DNA from: a bacterium
GTDB taxonomy: Bacteria > Patescibacteriota > Minisyncoccia > Moranbacterales > DUUL01
Assembly (NCBI GenBank): GCA_030626045.1
Contig: DAOUPS010000040.1
Location: 1-7,580 of the forward strand
Reading direction: 5' to 3'
Length of the DNA: 7,580 nucleotides
This document shows positions 5,294-7,580 of this stretch, piece by piece. The notes under the pieces are model-generated. The model was not told where the DNA came from, did not search any database, and saw only the letters and a list, made by a program, of their open reading frames with translations. The translations under genes and the position numbers were made by a program. Within the stretch, counting starts at the first letter, position 1. Each line of letters begins with the position of its first letter.

Positions 5294-6271
5294 ATGCTCT
5301 CAGTGTCATTGCCAAATCCGCCGCAGTATGAAGAAATAGGCGAAAATACCGGGCGATTTATAATTAAAGGCTGTTATCCTGGGTACGGGACAACTCTTGG
5401 GAACTCCATAAGGAGAGCGATGCTTTCATCGCTTCCCGGAAATGCCGCGATCGCGGTGAAAATAAAGGGAATTACCCATGAATTTACGACCGTGAAAGGA
5501 GTGATGGAAGACGTGGTTCAAATAATTTTGAATCTTAAAAGGGTGAGTTTTAAGCTTAATGGAGTTGAGGAAGCGACGATCTTTTTAAAAGTTAAAGGAG
5601 AAAAAGAAGTAACCGCGAAAGACTTTAAAACAACTTCAGAGGTTGAAGTTGTAAACGTCAAACAGCATATTGCCACACTGGCTTCTTCTTCAGCCGAACT
5701 TGATATGGAAGTTAAGATCAAACAAGGTTTAGGATATATCCCGATAGAGCTGCAAGAAAGGGATGAAAAGGAAATCGGAACAATTGCGGTTGATGCTGTT
5801 TATACTCCAGTCAAGAGGGTAAACTTCACAGTTGAAAATATGCGTGTTGGGAAAAAAACAGATTTCGATAAAATTATACTTGATATTGCCACAGACGGCT
5901 CTATTACACCGCAAGAGGCATACGTCCAGACTGTGGAAATTCTTATGTCACAGTATAATGCCATCGCGAATATTGATGAAGGCGAAAATGAAGACCTTGC
6001 GGATGTTATTGAAGAAGATGCTGGTGAAGGCGGCGAAACGGCAAAAGAAGAACCAAAAAAAGAAGATAAAGATATTCCGGTCTTCGAACTGAATCTTTCA
6101 ACGCGAACACAGAACATTCTTGCCGCGGCAGGCATTAAAATGGTCTCAGATATCGCAGCCATGTCAAATGAGGATTTAAAGGATCTGGAAGGAATGGGTG
6201 ATGTCGGGATAAAGGAAATTAAAAAAACGGTCGGTACGTTCGGGGTAACATTAAAAAAAGCATCTGAATAA
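5294..6271 (+). CDS. rpoA: DNA-directed RNA polymerase subunit alpha
   Basis: A 325-residue protein, full length (E. coli 329). The N-terminal domain (1-228) carries the dimerisation and assembly blocks: GYGTTLGNSIRRAMLSSLPG at 30-49, THEFTTVKGVMEDVVQIILNLK at 61-82, GLGYIP at 145-150 and VDAVYTPVKRVNFTVE at 166-181. A strongly acidic then basic linker (229-260, ENEDLADVIEEDAGEGGE...) precedes the helix-hairpin-helix C-terminal domain (261-325, FELNLSTRTQNIL to TFGVTLKKASE). Arg271, Asn274 and Gly302 line up with E. coli Arg265, Asn268 and Gly296. The positions of Lys271, Lys298 and Ser299 read Ala, Val and Gly, so UP-element contacts may differ. The start ATG 5294 aligns with other alpha subunits and is preceded by an A-rich run, not a Shine-Dalgarno. 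rplQ follows 22 bases downstream as usual. Confidence 0.97.
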   Translation: MLSVSLPNPPQYEEIGENTGRFIIKGCYPGYGTTLGNSIRRAMLSSLPGNAAIAVKIKGITHEFTTVKGVMEDVVQIILNLKRVSFKLNGVEEATIFLKVKGEKEVTAKDFKTTSEVEVVNVKQHIATLASSSAELDMEVKIKQGLGYIPIELQERDEKEIGTIAVDAVYTPVKRVNFTVENMRVGKKTDFDKIILDIATDGSITPQEAYVQTVEILMSQYNAIANIDEGENEDLADVIEEDAGEGGETAKEEPKKEDKDIPVFELNLSTRTQNILAAAGIKMVSDIAAMSNEDLKDLEGMGDVGIKEIKKTVGTFGVTLKKASE

Positions 6272-6293
6272 TTACGGGTAACGGCCAATCTCT

Positions 6294-6749
6294 ATGAAAA
6301 AAAGAAAGCAGGGAAGAACTCTTTCGAGAAAAAAAGAACAAAGGATCGCTTTAATGCGAACGCTTTCTGTCAGTCTTATTAAACACAAGAGAATTAAAAC
6401 GACATTGGCAAAAGCGAAGGAAATGAGGCCTTTTGTCGAACGGTTAGCCACTAAGGCAAAGAAAGGGCTTAAAAAAGGTTCAGAGTTGGCCGTGTTAAGG
6501 CTTTTAAAAAAAGAGCTGCCTGTTGTGGCAGTTAGTGAATTGATGAAGATCGCTGAAAAGCTCAAAGAGCGGAAGGGCGGGTATTTAAGGATCATAAAAC
6601 TGCCTTCAAGAAGAAGCGATAGTGCGGCAATGGCACTTGTGGAGTGGACTGATGAAACAATAAAAAGCGATAAAAGCGAAAAGAAGGAAAAATCAAAAAA
6701 AGATCCGGCAGTTAAAGAAAAATCAGATAAATCAGAGAAGAAGAAATAA
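6294..6749 (+). CDS. rplQ: 50S ribosomal protein bL17 with a lysine-rich C-terminal tail
   Basis: A 151-residue protein; many bL17 proteins are 115-130. The core is recognisable from the start MKKRKQGRTLSRKKEQRIAL, then RTLSVSLIKHKRIKTTLAKAKEMRPFVERL, and GGYLRIIKLPSRRSDSAAMALVEW at 95-118, where the usual family ends. Residues 121-151 are a disordered-looking tail with 13 lysines in 31 positions, in which SDKSEKK occurs twice (125-131 and 144-150). bL17 lies near the peptide exit tunnel of the 50S subunit, and the tail may add rRNA contacts; this is inference. It sits directly after rpoA, as in most bacteria, and 15 bases before rplM. Confidence 0.95.
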   Translation: MKKRKQGRTLSRKKEQRIALMRTLSVSLIKHKRIKTTLAKAKEMRPFVERLATKAKKGLKKGSELAVLRLLKKELPVVAVSELMKIAEKLKERKGGYLRIIKLPSRRSDSAAMALVEWTDETIKSDKSEKKEKSKKDPAVKEKSDKSEKKK

Positions 6750-6764
6750 TTTAATCTATTGCGC

Positions 6765-7175
6765 ATGAATGCGAGCATAAAGCCACAATATATTCTATTT
6801 GACGCTAAGGGGAGAATTCTTGGAAGAATGTCAACGGAAATTGCCAGAACTTTGTCAGGCAGAACAAGCATTGAATATGAACCCAATGTTGGCGGAAAAG
6901 ACTGGGTGATAATAATAAATTCCGACAAGGTTCGTTTGAGCGGAGAGAAAGGCAAGAAAAAACTGTACTGGAAACATTCCGGATATCCCGGAAGCATCAA
7001 ATCAGCAACGTTTAATGAGATGATGGAGAAAGATTCTCGAAAAGTTATCAAACATGCGGTTGAAGGCATGATGCCAAAAAACAAGCTTTCTCAAGCAGCT
7101 ATGAAGCGTTTAAGGGTATTTAAAGACGAAAAGCATCCATATGGCAAGAAAATAGGTGATAACGGCGATAAATAG
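6765..7175 (+). CDS. rplM: 50S ribosomal protein uL13
   Basis: A 136-residue protein starting at ATG 6765, slightly shorter at the N-terminus than the E. coli 142. An in-frame TTG six bases upstream is less likely as the start. Family blocks: YILFDAKGRILGRMSTEIAR at 9-28, YEPNVGGKDWVIIINSDKV at 38-56, LSGEKGKKKLYWKHSGYPG at 58-76, AVEGMMPKNKLSQAAMKRLRVF at 98-119 and the near-terminal HPYGKK. uL13 binds 23S rRNA early in 50S assembly. It is followed by rpsI after 13 bases, a pairing kept in nearly all bacteria. Here the pair is joined directly to rplQ, without the truA or cobalt-transporter (ecf) genes that separate them in Firmicutes. Confidence 0.96.
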   Translation: MNASIKPQYILFDAKGRILGRMSTEIARTLSGRTSIEYEPNVGGKDWVIIINSDKVRLSGEKGKKKLYWKHSGYPGSIKSATFNEMMEKDSRKVIKHAVEGMMPKNKLSQAAMKRLRVFKDEKHPYGKKIGDNGDK

Positions 7176-7188
7176 TAAATTTGGTCAA

Positions 7189-7580
7189 ATGGCAAAGAAA
7201 AACGAATTCTTTGAAGGAGTGGGAAGAAGAAAAACGGCAATTGCGCGTGTTAGGATCGTTGAAAATGAAAAAGATCAATCATTTTCTATCAATGACAAAG
7301 AACCAAGCGTATTTTTTGATACTAATGAGCTCATTTCGATAATCAAAGCTCCACTCGTTGCGACGGCAACGGATGAGAAATTCACGATAACGGCGAAAGT
7401 GCGCGGAGGAGGCAAAAAAGGCCAGGCAGGCGCGGTTCAGCTAGGTCTTTCGCGCGCGCTGGTGAAATTCGACGATGAATTCCAAAGAACACTCAGAGAC
7501 CTTGATTATTTAAAACGCGATCCAAGAAAAAAAGAAAGAAAGAAGCCGGGGCTCAAAAAAGCCAGAAAATCACCGCAATG
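7189..7580 (+). CDS. rpsI: 30S ribosomal protein uS9, 3' end cut by window edge
   Basis: ATG 7189 opens a frame with no stop before the window ends, giving 130 complete codons plus two bases. The family is clear from the start MAKKNEFFEGVGRRKTAIAR, the centre TITAKVRGGGKKGQAGAVQL at 66-85 and LSRALVKF, and the basic end RDPRKKERKKPGLKKARKSP at 110-129. Most uS9 proteins end Gln-(Trp/Phe)-Ser-Lys-Arg. The last bases here read CAA TG, so the next codon is probably TGG and only about four codons plus the stop are missing. The C-terminal tail of uS9 reaches P-site tRNA in known ribosomes. It is the last gene of the visible cluster. Confidence 0.96.
   Translation, partial: MAKKNEFFEGVGRRKTAIARVRIVENEKDQSFSINDKEPSVFFDTNELISIIKAPLVATATDEKFTITAKVRGGGKKGQAGAVQLGLSRALVKFDDEFQRTLRDLDYLKRDPRKKERKKPGLKKARKSPQ

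Noticed and set aside
5800..6288. Minus-strand frame of 162 codons opposite rpoA
   Set aside because: It is a shadow of the rpoA coding frame; its Ser/Phe-rich product mirrors the Glu/Lys-rich linker.
6759..6764. TTG at 6759 as the rplM start
   Set aside because: The in-frame ATG at 6765 gives a normal uL13 N-terminus, and neither start has a Shine-Dalgarno, so the ATG is preferred.
6272..7084. Long minus-strand frame (270 codons) across rplQ and rplM
   Set aside because: It is exactly antisense to two unmistakable ribosomal protein genes, has a Phe/Ser/Leu-rich composition expected from reversed Lys-rich coding sequence, and shows no recognisable domain.
1..7580. CRISPR arrays, tRNA or rRNA genes, insertion sequences
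   Set aside because: No regularly spaced repeats, cloverleaf-forming segments, rRNA blocks, transposase frames or terminal inverted repeats were seen on either strand.

Overview
The window looks like a piece of the chromosome of a Candidate Phyla Radiation (Patescibacteria) bacterium, probably of the Parcubacteria kind. The grounds are the moderate-to-low GC content, very compact genes, the gene order (an FtsA-like gene and a large baseplate J-like membrane protein directly before a slimmed-down alpha-type ribosomal operon), and protein details that resemble CPR homologues as I remember them. The lineage call is an inference; no 16S rRNA gene is present. UGA is used as a normal stop: rpsK ends at TGA exactly where the family ends. 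This argues against the UGA=Gly code of Gracilibacteria/Absconditabacteria.

Layout. 1-849: the 3' part of an FtsA-like actin-fold cell-division gene, cut by the window edge. 901-2946: a 681-residue single-pass membrane protein with a small alpha/beta domain and a long disordered linker inside the cell, and a baseplate J-like beta-rich region outside. 2947-3139: a 193-base intergenic stretch with a good sigma70-type promoter (TTGACA-17-TAATCT) and a leader of about 140 nt. The leader holds the best Shine-Dalgarno-like sequence among the starts examined, a candidate 21-codon TTG-started leader ORF, and several small hairpins. 3140-7580: one co-directional cluster, infA - rpmJ - rpsM - rpsK - rpsD - rpoA - rplQ - rplM - rpsI, with gaps of 13 to 69 bases. 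rpsI runs off the right edge only a few codons before its expected end. No gene-less stretch exceeds 300 bases, and all real genes are on the + strand.

How it works together. The right-hand cluster makes initiation factor IF-1, six small or large subunit proteins of the classic alpha operon, the RNA polymerase alpha subunit, and uL13/uS9. It is presumably driven from the promoter at 2963-2991, so translation machinery and polymerase assembly are co-expressed. The two left-hand genes are probably one transcription unit concerned with the cell envelope or division.

Most of the window is ordinary housekeeping sequence. The points most worth a second look are the infA leader, the lack of Shine-Dalgarno sequences at every annotated start, a roughly 75-residue N-terminal extension on uS11 (which lies at the mRNA exit of the 30S subunit), altered DNA-contact residues in the RNA polymerase alpha C-terminal domain, and the FtsA-like/baseplate-like gene pair.
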